From UBA7328 sp002471345 (GTDB lineage Bacteria > Bacteroidota > Bacteroidia > Chitinophagales > Saprospiraceae): a stretch of DNA of 64,000 nt. The stretch is from assembly GCA_964011275.1 (NCBI GenBank), contig CAXGOB010000018.1, positions 1-64,000 on the forward strand, written 5' to 3'. The translations under genes and the position numbers were made by a program. Position 1 is the stretch's first letter. Each line of letters starts with the position of its first letter. The notes under the pieces are model-generated. The model was not told the DNA's origin and ran no database searches. It worked only from the letters and a program-made list of their open reading frames with translations. This document shows, piece after piece, positions 1 to 9,076 of this stretch.

Positions 1-281
1 ATACTTACTAAAGCTAAATAAATGTTTTTCATGATTTTTGATATATTGATTTACAAAAAAATGGTAAAATAACCCATTTTTTGATTTAATTGCAGCTAAC
101 ATCTGTATAAACGTAACAATCTAAAGCTCTAATTAATATCAAAATAGCCGAATTTGCTCCAGAATTTATGACATTTCCAATTATTCAAAAATAATAAAGA
201 GCAAATGAAAAATATAAAGTATTGTTTATCAATGATTTACGATTGAAACATTCGTTTTTCTAAAGCCAAATATCCGTTTAC

Positions 282-309
282 AAACGTTTACAATCGGATA
301 CAAACGTTT
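282..309. promoter_or_regulatory. Paired AAACGTTT palindromes upstream of ssb
   Basis: The perfect palindrome AAACGTTT occurs at 282-289 and again at 302-309, each inside CAAACGTTTA. Their centres are 20 bp apart, about two helical turns, which would put two bound dimers on one face of the DNA. Position about 105 bp before the ssb start suggests an operator, but the binding protein is unknown and this is inference from the symmetry alone. Confidence 0.35.
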
Positions 310-370
310 AATATACGACTCTCACTTTTTCATGCCTTCATCTTTGGCTCGACGATATTGTCAAACATCA

Positions 371-395
371 TCCTGATCAGTCTAATACATCAGGA
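371..395. promoter_or_regulatory. 7-bp inverted repeat just before ssb
   Basis: TCCTGAT at 371-377 is repeated in inverted form as ATCAGGA at 389-395, with 11 bases between. It sits 17 bp before the ATG of ssb and so would be in the 5' leader or overlap an operator. A short repeat like this can arise by chance in AT-rich DNA. Confidence 0.2.
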
Positions 396-412
396 CACAT
401 TAATCTTAAGTT

Positions 413-757
413 ATGAATTCAATTAGAAATCAAGTACAACTTATCGGAAACTTAGGCAAGGACCCAGAAATCAAATCATTCGAAAACGACAAAAAGATGG
501 TACGCTTCACTTTAGCTACTAATGAATCTTATAAAGATCAAAATGGCATAAAGCAAACTATTACTCAATGGCATAATGTAATAGCATGGGGAAAGCTTGC
601 TGAGAATATCCACTTAATTGCACAAAAGGGTAGTGAACTGGCTGTGCAAGGAAAGTTAACGTATAGATCGTATACGGATAAAGAAGGTGCTGAAAAATAT
701 GTTACCGAAATAGTTGCCCAAGAATTTTTTAAAATTGGGAAAAAAGAGGCGGCATAG
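413..757 (+). CDS. ssb: Single-stranded DNA-binding protein, short form
   Basis: OB-fold protein that coats single-stranded DNA during replication, recombination and repair. The N-terminal NQVQLIGNLGKDPEIKSF strand and the later TQWHNVIAWGKLAENI segment are the classic SSB signature. At 114 residues it contains the OB fold only: it ends in KIGKKEAA and lacks the acidic DDDxPF tail through which standard bacterial SSBs recruit partner proteins. Short tail-less SSBs are common as second copies in Bacteroidota, so the main ssb is probably elsewhere. The ATG start gives the expected N-terminus. It stands alone, convergent with the purine genes, and a strong hairpin lies between them. Confidence 0.93.
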   Translation: MNSIRNQVQLIGNLGKDPEIKSFENDKKMVRFTLATNESYKDQNGIKQTITQWHNVIAWGKLAENIHLIAQKGSELAVQGKLTYRSYTDKEGAEKYVTEIVAQEFFKIGKKEAA

Positions 758-772
758 AAAATCTTAAACCTG

Positions 773-812
773 AAATTCCAAATTCCAATGTAAACAGTCG
801 AATTTGGAATTT
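773..812. terminator. Bidirectional terminator between ssb and xdhB
   Basis: A perfect 13-bp inverted repeat (left arm 773-785, AAATTCCAAATTC; right arm 800-812) with a 14-base loop lies exactly between two convergent genes ending at 757 and 840. AT-rich tails flank both sides, so it can serve both transcripts. Confidence 0.65.
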
Positions 813-839
813 TAGATTTGGTTCTTATACCATCCTATT

Positions 840-3089
840 CTAGCTGTATAACGCCATCAATACCTTTTCTGGGGTAAACGGTGCATCAAAAGAGTTTTTA
901 TAGTTAGAATTAAAAGCTTTGATGGCATTCTGAATCGCGAAGTATGCTCCTATGCCGTACATAAGAGGCGGTTCGCCTACAGCCTTAGATTTTCTTATTG
1001 CCAATTCATGACCTTCTGAATTTAATGATTCAATATCCACGATTTTAGGCACAGAATATATATCTGGGATCTTATAAGTAGATAGTGCATTAGATAGTAG
1101 CTTTCCATTGTCATTATATAAAAGCTCTTCCATAGTCATCCATCCAATTCCTTGTACTAAGCCCCCTTCTATTTGTCCAATGTCTACAGCATAATTCATG
1201 CTAAGACCAAAGTCATGGACTAGTTTCACATAGTCAAATTCATATCTTCCTCTTATGCAGTCTAGAGTCACTGCTATGATTGCTGTGCCATAGACGTGAT
1301 ATGCAAATGGATGCCCCTTTTCAATGGACTTGTCAAAATTAATTAATGGAGTAGCATAATGCCCATTCTCTGTGAGGCAGACTCTATCTGCCAATGCTAT
1401 TGTAACTAACTGATCCCAACTTAAATCTGTTTTTGTGTCATTGTGGTATAGAACCTGATCTTTTAAATTCAACTCGACAAGATCAATATTCAAATAATTG
1501 CTTGCACACTCAAGTAATCTTTCGCGTAATTTGGCACATGCTATTTCTAGTGCTTTTCCATTTAGATCGGCTGTTGCACTGGCTGCTGAGGGTGACGTAT
1601 TGGCAACTCTTGTGGTATTAGTGGTTTCAATTTTTATTCGATCTGAGCTAAGAGATAACTCATGCATTGCGACTTGTACCATTTTAGTGTTGAGACCTTG
1701 GCCCATTTCCACTCCACCTGTACTGATTCCTACGCTTCCATCCTGATATATGTGTACCAATGCTCTAGCATTATTCATAGGAGTATTGGTAAATGAGATA
1801 CCAAAGCAAATTGGCATTATTGCCAATCCTTTTTTTGAATTCACATTGTTCTTGTTAAAAGAATCTATCTCTTCTTCAAGCTCTTTTATGTTGTACTTCT
1901 CTAGAGTAGCATACCATGCATTTGTTGCTTCACATTTTTTCACGATTTGACCATAAGGGAATTCATCTTTTTCTTTGAGCAAATTTGCAGCTTGAATATC
2001 TCTGGTTTTTATGCCTATATGATTTGCAGCCTTTTGTATTGCAGATTCAATTACAAACATTCCTTGTGGTCCACCAAACCCTCGAAATGCAGTATTTGGA
2101 GGTAAGTTGGTTTTGCAACAGTATGCTGTAGCTTTTACATTGGGAACAAAGTAAGTATTGGTGGCATGATACAAAGTTCTTTCCATCACCGCTGGAGATA
2201 GATCGGCAGCGGCTCCTGCATTTTGATGAAAAGTTACCTCATATGCCTGGATTTTTAAGTCTTTTGATAACCCAATTTTATAATCAGAACTGTAGGGATG
2301 CCTTTTACCTGTCATTCTCATGTCATCCATCCGATGTACAGCATATTTCACAGGTCTATTCAGTATCTGGGCTGCTAAGGCAACCATTACTGCCCAGGCC
2401 GTTGCTTGATCCTCTTTACCTCCAAAGCCTCCACCTAATCTGGTTACATCTACCTCTATTTTGTGCATTGGAATTCCTAATACTCTAGCAACTGTTTTCT
2501 GTACAGCGGTAGGTCCTTGTGTAGAAGAAGAGATTCTTATTGAACCATTTTCCATTGGAAAGGCATAGGCTCCTTGAGTTTCGATATATAGATGCTCTTG
2601 ACCATTAGAATCAGCTCTACCTTCTAAAATATATTCACATTGATCCCATGCACTATCCATATTTCCCATTTGAAAGGTTCGAGGTGGAAAGATTAAATGC
2701 CCTTTTTCTCTAGCTTCTCTTGGGTCAGTGATCACAGGTAGTTCCTCTACTTCAATCTTAATTAGTTTTTTTGCCTTTCTGGCAATATACTCTGACTCGG
2801 CTATGATCAAAGCAATTGGCATTCCCCAAAAATGTATATCATTCTCAGCCAATAATGGTTCGTCAGGGAAAATTCCTCCTATCTGATTTTGTCCCGGAAT
2901 GTCTTTGTGAGTTATGATTTTTATGACACCTGGATAGTTCTCAGCTGTGGAATAATCTACTTTCTTTATTCGAGCATGGGCGCAACTTGAGTCATAAGCC
3001 AATGCATACAAAGTACCTGCTCTAACCGGGATATCATCAAGATAAATAGATGTCCCTTTTACATGGCTATTTGAATCGATGTTTTTCAT
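840..3089 (-). CDS. xdhB: Xanthine dehydrogenase, molybdenum-binding subunit
   Basis: Large catalytic subunit of xanthine dehydrogenase, which oxidises hypoxanthine and xanthine to urate at a molybdopterin centre. The 749 residues match the family length. Visible signatures are the Moco-binding GGGFGGKE at about 219-226, a second glycine-rich loop RGFGGPQG near 335, and near the C-terminus GIGWMTMEE and KAVGEPPLM, the latter carrying the catalytic glutamate of this family. It follows xdhA with a one-base overlap (stop/start TAATG type), so the two subunits are translationally coupled. Last gene of the leftward xdhC-guaD-xdhA-xdhB run. Subunit naming differs between organisms: here A is the Fe-S/FAD part and B the Moco part. 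Confidence 0.95.
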   Translation of the reverse strand: MKNIDSNSHVKGTSIYLDDIPVRAGTLYALAYDSSCAHARIKKVDYSTAENYPGVIKIITHKDIPGQNQIGGIFPDEPLLAENDIHFWGMPIALIIAESEYIARKAKKLIKIEVEELPVITDPREAREKGHLIFPPRTFQMGNMDSAWDQCEYILEGRADSNGQEHLYIETQGAYAFPMENGSIRISSSTQGPTAVQKTVARVLGIPMHKIEVDVTRLGGGFGGKEDQATAWAVMVALAAQILNRPVKYAVHRMDDMRMTGKRHPYSSDYKIGLSKDLKIQAYEVTFHQNAGAAADLSPAVMERTLYHATNTYFVPNVKATAYCCKTNLPPNTAFRGFGGPQGMFVIESAIQKAANHIGIKTRDIQAANLLKEKDEFPYGQIVKKCEATNAWYATLEKYNIKELEEEIDSFNKNNVNSKKGLAIMPICFGISFTNTPMNNARALVHIYQDGSVGISTGGVEMGQGLNTKMVQVAMHELSLSSDRIKIETTNTTRVANTSPSAASATADLNGKALEIACAKLRERLLECASNYLNIDLVELNLKDQVLYHNDTKTDLSWDQLVTIALADRVCLTENGHYATPLINFDKSIEKGHPFAYHVYGTAIIAVTLDCIRGRYEFDYVKLVHDFGLSMNYAVDIGQIEGGLVQGIGWMTMEELLYNDNGKLLSNALSTYKIPDIYSVPKIVDIESLNSEGHELAIRKSKAVGEPPLMYGIGAYFAIQNAIKAFNSNYKNSFDAPFTPEKVLMALYS

Positions 3090-4498
3090 TATTGGGCCAC
3101 ACTTTTGAGAGTGATCAATTCAAATTTCTCAGGAAAAAGTTCTAAGAAATGTGCCCAAAAAAGTTGCCTAAGTAAGAGCCTTTTATAAGACTCTGTACCT
3201 CTAGCATCACTTATAGGAGCAATCTCATCCTGCATAATATCGATAGCCGCTAATATTGTTTTTTCGTTTAAAATCTTTCCAAGTAAAAATGCTCTGGTTT
3301 TTGCTAAATACTTTGGAATAGGGGCTACACCACCAGCAGAGATATGTATATCTGAAATTATCATTCCGCTGAGTATAATACTCATAGCACTGTTCACACT
3401 GGCTATATCAAGATAGGTTCTTTTACTAACCTTTTCAAAGTTGAAATGTGTATTTTCCCTAGGCATATCAAATTGAATCTTAATTAAATGCTCATCAACA
3501 GCTAAGTCATAGGTTTTATATCCTCGATAGAAATCTTTGAGAAAAAGATCTCGTTGATCTCCATTATTATTTTGGATAAGGATTGAGCTATTCAATGCTA
3601 AAAAAAATGCTGTCAAATCACCAATTGGCGAGGCATTGACAAGATTGCCTCCTATGGTTCCACTATTTCTTATTGGGGTAGAAGCTACTAATTTCATATG
3701 ATTAAATAGGTTTGGAAACATACCTATCATTTCTTCTGATTCCATCAGCTCGCTGACAGATGTTATAGCTCCAATTGAACATTTACCTTCTGAAACTTTT
3801 ATGCCTATTGAACCTTTTTTACCAAATAGACCTTGTATGCTTGATTCGTAAACATCATCATGTTTTTGAACTAAAAGATCCGTTCCTCCTCCAATAGTCA
3901 CTGCCCCAATACTTTGTGGAAGAGGTTTTATATGTTCAATTCTCTCTACAATACGATTAAAATAATCAGGAACAATTTTATTTTTTGAGCACCAAGGAAT
4001 TGGGTTAGAAATATCTTTTTCTTTTAAATGTGAATGTATATTGTTACAAGCACGTTCGATAGATTTATATCCTGTACATCTGCAAATATTCCCATCTACT
4101 GCTCCTACTACATCGTCATATGATGATATCTTCCTAGAAAGACATTCACCTGTGAGTGATACAACAAAACCAACAGTACAAAATCCACATTGAGATCCTG
4201 ATTCATCTACTATTGCTTGTTGCACTGGAGTCAAGTCTGAGCCATTGATTCCCTCAATACTTACCACATGTTTGCCATGTACATTGATCAATGGTGTAAT
4301 GCAAGAAGTCATGGACAGGTATTGCATTTGTCCATCTACTAATTCACCTAATAATATGGTACATGCTCCACAATCACCTTCGCGACAACCGATTTTTGTA
4401 CCTACCAGTCGTTTTTCATATCGGATGAAATCCAATAATGTCATACCTGCAGGTTGCAAAGTTTCAATAGTGGTGTCATTCAGAATAAAGCTGATCAT
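3089..4498 (-). CDS. xdhA: Xanthine dehydrogenase, 2Fe-2S and FAD subunit
   Basis: Electron-transfer subunit of xanthine dehydrogenase. The N-terminal domain is a plant-type 2Fe-2S ferredoxin (CREGDCGAC, cysteines about 38, 43, 46), followed by the second all-helical 2Fe-2S domain (CGFC at about 104-107 and CRC at 139-141). The rest is an FAD domain with TIGGGTDLLVQ and NLVNASPIGDL. It passes electrons from the Moco subunit to FAD and then to the acceptor. The 469-residue length fits the fused FeS/FAD architecture. It starts two bases after the stop of guaD and overlaps xdhB by one base, so the whole run is one operon. Confidence 0.95.
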   Translation of the reverse strand: MISFILNDTTIETLQPAGMTLLDFIRYEKRLVGTKIGCREGDCGACTILLGELVDGQMQYLSMTSCITPLINVHGKHVVSIEGINGSDLTPVQQAIVDESGSQCGFCTVGFVVSLTGECLSRKISSYDDVVGAVDGNICRCTGYKSIERACNNIHSHLKEKDISNPIPWCSKNKIVPDYFNRIVERIEHIKPLPQSIGAVTIGGGTDLLVQKHDDVYESSIQGLFGKKGSIGIKVSEGKCSIGAITSVSELMESEEMIGMFPNLFNHMKLVASTPIRNSGTIGGNLVNASPIGDLTAFFLALNSSILIQNNNGDQRDLFLKDFYRGYKTYDLAVDEHLIKIQFDMPRENTHFNFEKVSKRTYLDIASVNSAMSIILSGMIISDIHISAGGVAPIPKYLAKTRAFLLGKILNEKTILAAIDIMQDEIAPISDARGTESYKRLLLRQLFWAHFLELFPEKFELITLKSVAQ

Positions 4499-4500
4499 AC

Positions 4501-4980
4501 TTAATATTTGATCTTGATTTCACTTTTAGCCCATTCCTCGAAAGCAATCAATGCCTCCTCTCTTAAGATTTGTTTAGTAAAAAGTTTTCTCTCAGAAATT
4601 GGCTTTGATATTTCTTCATAGATGAATTGATCATCGAAATTGATATGGGCAGCATCTATTTTAGAATTGGCAAAGAATACACTTTTAGGGCGAGCCCAAT
4701 AAATTGCTCCAAGGCACATCGGGCATGGTTCACAGCTAGTGTAAATTTCGCAGTCGTCAAGTTGGAAAGTTTTTAATTCCTTACATGCATTTCTTATAGC
4801 CATTACTTCAGCATGTGCTGTAGGGTCGTTAAGCGAAGTCACCTGATTGGTGCCTCGAGCAATTATCTTTTTATCTTTTACTACCACAGCACCAAAAGGT
4901 CCTCCTTGTCCAGAGGTCACATTTTTTATAGAGAGCTCAATTGCTGCTCTCATGAATTTGTTTTCTTTTTCAGAATCCAT
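4501..4980 (-). CDS. guaD: Guanine deaminase, cytidine-deaminase fold
   Basis: Small zinc deaminase converting guanine to xanthine, feeding the xanthine dehydrogenase encoded next to it. The zinc motif is visible in both halves: HAEVMAI (His ligand and catalytic Glu) and EPCPMCLGA (two Cys ligands). At 159 residues it matches the Bacillus GuaD type rather than the larger amidohydrolase-type guanine deaminases. The same fold includes tRNA adenosine deaminase and cytosine deaminases, but the neighbourhood strongly favours guanine. It lies 17 bp after xdhC and 2 bp before xdhA. Confidence 0.87.
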   Translation of the reverse strand: MDSEKENKFMRAAIELSIKNVTSGQGGPFGAVVVKDKKIIARGTNQVTSLNDPTAHAEVMAIRNACKELKTFQLDDCEIYTSCEPCPMCLGAIYWARPKSVFFANSKIDAAHINFDDQFIYEEISKPISERKLFTKQILREEALIAFEEWAKSEIKIKY

Positions 4981-4997
4981 ATTAGGCTTAAATCTTG

Positions 4998-5963
4998 CTA
5001 ATTAATAAGGAATTTACCATTTTTCACAGCAATTATTTGAGCTGCTACACTTATTGCTATTTCCATAGGAGTTTGGCTGTTTATTTCGATTCCAATAGGA
5101 GTATGAATCTTGTCTAATTGTCCTTGCTCAAATCCATCAGTCAAAAGGGAAGTAAATAATGTCTCCATTTTAGATTTACTTCCCATCACACCAAAATATC
5201 TGTAATTTCTATTTAAAAGTTGTTTTATACAAGTCTCATCTGTCCTATACCCAAAAGACATTAAGACAAGAAAGTCAGTGGAGTTGTCAGGAATCACTTC
5301 AGTTAGGTTTTGATAGTTTACAACATGCCTCTCATGAGCATAAGAGTTATTCTCCATGGTGTTTAGGTTGTTGCGCTCATCATAAATTTTGACATGAAAG
5401 TCTAGTTGGTTCATGACCTGAGATAAGGCAAGTCCAACATGCCCACCACCAATAATATGGACCATAAGTTTATGATTTATGGACTCTTTGTATGTCCATT
5501 CCTTAGGACTACGCGATTCAAAATTGGATTTTGAAGTTGTAAATTCATCCTCTATCAAATTAAATCCATAATGATTTAGAATTAGGAACGGGTGGTCTTT
5601 TGATTTAGAGTTGGTATTAATTTTTTCAAGGAATGGCAAGGCAGAATCATCAAAATGATAAAAGCCAATAGTCTGTTCTCCAGAACAAATCATTCCTGAT
5701 TGTTCCTTTTCTATATTCTTTCTGTGTATTTGTTTCTTAATAAATGGTTGGAATGATCCTTTATCTAAAAGTGATTTGGCAAGTTCTATCAACTTGTGCT
5801 CCATTATTCCTCCTCCTATTGAACCCTCAAGTTTATGATCATCAGTAACATACATCTTGAAACCCTGACGACCTGGACTACTGCCGTCACTATCCAACAC
5901 ACACATAAGAACAAGTTTCTTCTTTTGATTTAACTCCTCTAATATTTTGTTCCAGATATTCAA
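4998..5963 (-). CDS. xdhC: XdhC-type molybdenum cofactor chaperone
   Basis: XdhC/CoxI family protein that binds and sulfurates the molybdenum cofactor and inserts it into xanthine dehydrogenase. The N-terminal XdhC/CoxI domain (DSDGSSPGRQG, then GSIGGGIMEHKL) is followed by a Rossmann domain with IIGGGHVGLA at about 170-180 and a C-terminal YFGVMGSKSK segment, the full two-domain layout. The start is a TTG directly preceded by a TAA stop in the same frame; no ATG is nearby and the predicted N-terminus has normal family length, so TTG appears to be real. First gene of the leftward operon, divergent from puuD. Confidence 0.9.
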   Translation of the reverse strand: MNIWNKILEELNQKKKLVLMCVLDSDGSSPGRQGFKMYVTDDHKLEGSIGGGIMEHKLIELAKSLLDKGSFQPFIKKQIHRKNIEKEQSGMICSGEQTIGFYHFDDSALPFLEKINTNSKSKDHPFLILNHYGFNLIEDEFTTSKSNFESRSPKEWTYKESINHKLMVHIIGGGHVGLALSQVMNQLDFHVKIYDERNNLNTMENNSYAHERHVVNYQNLTEVIPDNSTDFLVLMSFGYRTDETCIKQLLNRNYRYFGVMGSKSKMETLFTSLLTDGFEQGQLDKIHTPIGIEINSQTPMEIAISVAAQIIAVKNGKFLIN

Positions 5964-6089
5964 TTAAAATTTGAGTTTTTGTAGTTCGTACTATAATTGT
6001 TGTGATAATATTAAGTCATTTAATGTAGACATTATACTTACTCTTAAAATGATGTATATCTTGCCGAGACTGAACGAACAATACAAAAG

Positions 6090-7721
6090 TTGAAATTGGT
6101 TAAACCTTTGATTACTATATTCAAAATTTTTGCAACATTTTGCTTTATCATTTTGGTAGCTGATGGTTATGCTCATTCTTCGATGTACCAAGGTGATACA
6201 TCCACTATTGAAATAGCAGATACTATAGTCCAAAATTCAATAGTGAACACATCAGATATTGAAGAGAAGGTGTCCTATTTTGACAAGTTATTGGCGGATG
6301 AGTTTTTGCCCTTCTTTCTGTTACTGATATTCATATTCATTGTGCTTTACTACATGGCTCATGTTTTTGTGGAGAGCTATAATGCTGTAAATAAGAAGAA
6401 GATATCAACCGGTGCAAATATTGAAAACAATGAAAACCAAGGATACTTTCAGGCTACTTTAAATGCGCTGTATTATATCATTCCTATTTCAATATTTTCT
6501 TACTTGATTTATATAGCCGTTAAGGGGACGATGATGCAAGGTTATACGATGGAATGGTTAAATCTGATCATAAGATGGGCTCATGTGGTAGCTGGGATTA
6601 TGTGGATTGGAGCTTCATTCTATTTTGTTTTTCTTGAAAATAATCTGAACAGAACTAAAAATATCCGAGATGAATTAGCTGGTAATTTATGGGCAGTTCA
6701 TGGAGGAGGGTTTTATTTTCTTGAAAAATATAGAGTAGCTCCAAATCAAATTCCTAATGATTTACATTGGTTTAAATATGAAGCCTATTTCACATTTCTT
6801 ACTGGTTTTTCATTGCTAGTGGTTGTATATTATATGAATGCGGACTCTTTCCTTATCGATCCTTCAGTAGCCGATATTTCTATTGGCATGGCTATAGGAA
6901 TAAGTCTATTATGTTTGGTAGGAGGGTGGTGGATTTATGATATGATGTGTAAGTCTTCAATTGTAAATAAGTCATGGCTATTTATTTTCTTAGGAATCTT
7001 GCTTCTTTCAAGCCTAGCCTATTTTTTGACTCATGTTTTTAATAGTAGAGCAGCTTTCATTCACTTTGGAGCGGTCATCGGAACGATAATGGTCGGAAAT
7101 GTCTTTTTCAATATTATCCCAGCTCAAAAAGAAATGGTTAAAGCGGCCACTTTAGGACTTCCTCTTGATCCTTCCTTGGGGCAAAAAGCTGGGCAAAGAT
7201 CTTTGCATAACAATTACTTTACCCTTCCTGTGATTTATGTTATGATTAGCAATCACTTTCCGAGCACATTTGGACATGAATATAATTGGGCGGTACTAAT
7301 AGTAATCTCATTAGCTAGTGCCGGAATAAAGCATTATTGGAACCTTGTTGAACGAGGTCAAAAAAATACCAAAATATTAATCATCTCTGTGGTGTCATTA
7401 TTCTCATTGGCATTAGTAATATCTCCAGCTTTTGAAGCTAAGATGGACTTGGCTGTGCCTGTAAGTTTTCTAGAAGTGAAAGAGGTAATTGACAATAGGT
7501 GTATACAATGCCACTCTGCAAGCCCGACTGATGATGTCTGGAAGGCAGCTCCAAATGGTGTGATGTACGATACTCCTGAGCAAGTCAAAAATATGAGTGA
7601 CAAAATAATGGCAAGAGCTGTCAGAACGAAGACAATGCCTCAAGCCAATAAGACCAATATGACTGATGACGAAAGGAAAATTCTAAAAAGGTGGATTTTA
7701 CAAGGAGCTAAAATAGACTGA
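6090..7721 (+). CDS. puuD: Membrane urate oxidase with cytochrome c domain
   Basis: Integral membrane enzyme oxidising urate to 5-hydroxyisourate and delivering electrons to the respiratory chain, unlike soluble uricase, which makes hydrogen peroxide. Several hydrophobic segments span the first 430 residues, with a typical PuuD core (IRWAHVVAGIMWIGASFYF, LWAVHGGGFYFLEK). The C-terminus is a c-type cytochrome: CIQCH at about 471-475 and a candidate axial Met in RTKTMPQ near 516. The start is a TTG at 6090; there is no ATG or GTG upstream before a stop at 6027, and the resulting N-terminus is signal-like. First gene of the rightward run, followed by the enzymes that process its product. Confidence 0.88.
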   Translation: MKLVKPLITIFKIFATFCFIILVADGYAHSSMYQGDTSTIEIADTIVQNSIVNTSDIEEKVSYFDKLLADEFLPFFLLLIFIFIVLYYMAHVFVESYNAVNKKKISTGANIENNENQGYFQATLNALYYIIPISIFSYLIYIAVKGTMMQGYTMEWLNLIIRWAHVVAGIMWIGASFYFVFLENNLNRTKNIRDELAGNLWAVHGGGFYFLEKYRVAPNQIPNDLHWFKYEAYFTFLTGFSLLVVVYYMNADSFLIDPSVADISIGMAIGISLLCLVGGWWIYDMMCKSSIVNKSWLFIFLGILLLSSLAYFLTHVFNSRAAFIHFGAVIGTIMVGNVFFNIIPAQKEMVKAATLGLPLDPSLGQKAGQRSLHNNYFTLPVIYVMISNHFPSTFGHEYNWAVLIVISLASAGIKHYWNLVERGQKNTKILIISVVSLFSLALVISPAFEAKMDLAVPVSFLEVKEVIDNRCIQCHSASPTDDVWKAAPNGVMYDTPEQVKNMSDKIMARAVRTKTMPQANKTNMTDDERKILKRWILQGAKID

Positions 7722-7732
7722 GATCATTTTTT

Positions 7733-9073
7733 ATGAAAAGTGCACTATATAGTAAAAGAGTAGTTCTAAAAGAAGAGATAAAAGAAGCTACAATCTTTAT
7801 TGATGGTGATCGGATATCTGCGATCGAAAATGGCCTTATACATAGAAGTGGATATGAGATAGAAAATTGTGGCAATGATGTGATCATGCCCGGACTGATA
7901 GATAGTCATGTACATATTAATGAGCCAGGAAGAACAGATTGGGAAGGATTTGAGTCCGCTACTAAATCTGCGGCAGCAGGAGGAATTACGACTCTAATTG
8001 ATATGCCATTGAATTCTAGTCCAGTCACAACTAGTGTAGCGGCATTTGAAGCAAAACTAGATTCAGCGAGATTTAAAATTCATACCAATTGCGGTTTTTG
8101 GGGTGGATTTGTCCCTGATAGTTTGGGAGAAGTAAAAGAGTTGTTGAAAAGTGGAGTCATGGGCATAAAAGTTTTCCTTTGTCATTCTGGTATTGATGAT
8201 TTTCCAAATGTAACAGAGGAAGATTTACGTAGAGCACTGCCTATTCTAAAAGAAGCAGACCTGCCTTTACTTGTGCATTGCGAATTAGAAAGTGATCACA
8301 CTGATCAAGTTTTTTTAAAAAAATCACCTTACTCTTATGATGCTTATCTAAAATCTAGACCAGCAAGTTGGGAAGATGAAGCAATATTTCTAATCATCAG
8401 ATTATGTGAGGAGTATGATGTAAGATGTCATATCGTCCATTTGTCATCAGAAGATAGCTTAAAGCAAATCAGAGAGGCCAGAAAATCTGGCTTACCACTG
8501 ACTGTAGAAACTTGCCCTCATTATTTGGTTTTTAATGCTGAAGACATTAATGACGAGTCCACAGAATACAAATGTGCACCACCAATCAGAGGAAAGAAAA
8601 ATAATAAAGCCTTATGGCAAGCTATAAGAGACGGGCTTATTGATTTCATTGTAACAGATCATTCTCCTGCGCCTCCTGAGTTAAAAGAAATTGAGTCAGG
8701 TAACTTCGATAAAGCGTGGGGAGGCATTGCTAGCTTACAGTTGAGCTTGCCCGCTGTGTGGACAAGAGCGCAAAAAGAAGGATTAGGAATCAAAAAGCTG
8801 TCAGAGTTGATGTGCAGTAATGTGGCTCAATTTTTAAGAATAGATAAAGAAAGAGGCCAAATTGAGAAAGGTTATTATGCAGATATTGTGGTTTGGTCCC
8901 CAGAAGAATTATTTGTTGTAAACGAACATGATTTGCATCATAAACACAAAGTCACTCCTTATCTTAATAGCGAATTGAAAGGTGTAGTTAGGAAAACATA
9001 TGTGTCAGGGTATAAGGTTTTTGATAATGGTGATTTTGGTGAAAAACCAAGAGGGGAAATTATATTAAAATAA
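7733..9073 (+). CDS. allB: Allantoinase
   Basis: Amidohydrolase that opens the hydantoin ring of allantoin to give allantoate. The metal ligands are visible: HVH within IDSHVHINEPGR (about 59-61), the presumed carboxylated Lys in GIKVFLCHSG near 146, His residues in LVHCELES and HIVHLSSEDS, and Asp in IVTDHSPAPP near 307. The 446-residue length is normal. Dihydropyrimidinase and dihydroorotase share the fold, but GRTDWEGFE and the neighbouring allantoicase and urate genes point to allantoin. It lies 11 bp after puuD. Confidence 0.93.
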   Translation: MKSALYSKRVVLKEEIKEATIFIDGDRISAIENGLIHRSGYEIENCGNDVIMPGLIDSHVHINEPGRTDWEGFESATKSAAAGGITTLIDMPLNSSPVTTSVAAFEAKLDSARFKIHTNCGFWGGFVPDSLGEVKELLKSGVMGIKVFLCHSGIDDFPNVTEEDLRRALPILKEADLPLLVHCELESDHTDQVFLKKSPYSYDAYLKSRPASWEDEAIFLIIRLCEEYDVRCHIVHLSSEDSLKQIREARKSGLPLTVETCPHYLVFNAEDINDESTEYKCAPPIRGKKNNKALWQAIRDGLIDFIVTDHSPAPPELKEIESGNFDKAWGGIASLQLSLPAVWTRAQKEGLGIKKLSELMCSNVAQFLRIDKERGQIEKGYYADIVVWSPEELFVVNEHDLHHKHKVTPYLNSELKGVVRKTYVSGYKVFDNGDFGEKPRGEIILK

Positions 9074-9076
9074 TAG

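Larger units (their letters stand above)
1..412. other. AT-rich leader without a gene
   Basis: No coding region was recognised on either strand. The stretch is AT-rich, and the only structure seen is in its last 130 bases: two copies of an 8-bp palindrome and one inverted repeat, both listed separately. It is the upstream region of the ssb gene that begins at 413. Confidence 0.6.

Noticed and set aside
1433..2488. Several short plus-strand open frames opposite xdhB
   Set aside because: They overlap the molybdenum-subunit gene completely and show no domain, signal or start context of their own.
5991..6233. 80-residue open frame opposite the start of puuD
   Set aside because: Its sequence is low-complexity, rich in Cys, Tyr and Ser, and runs through the divergent promoter region and the start of a well-supported gene on the other strand.
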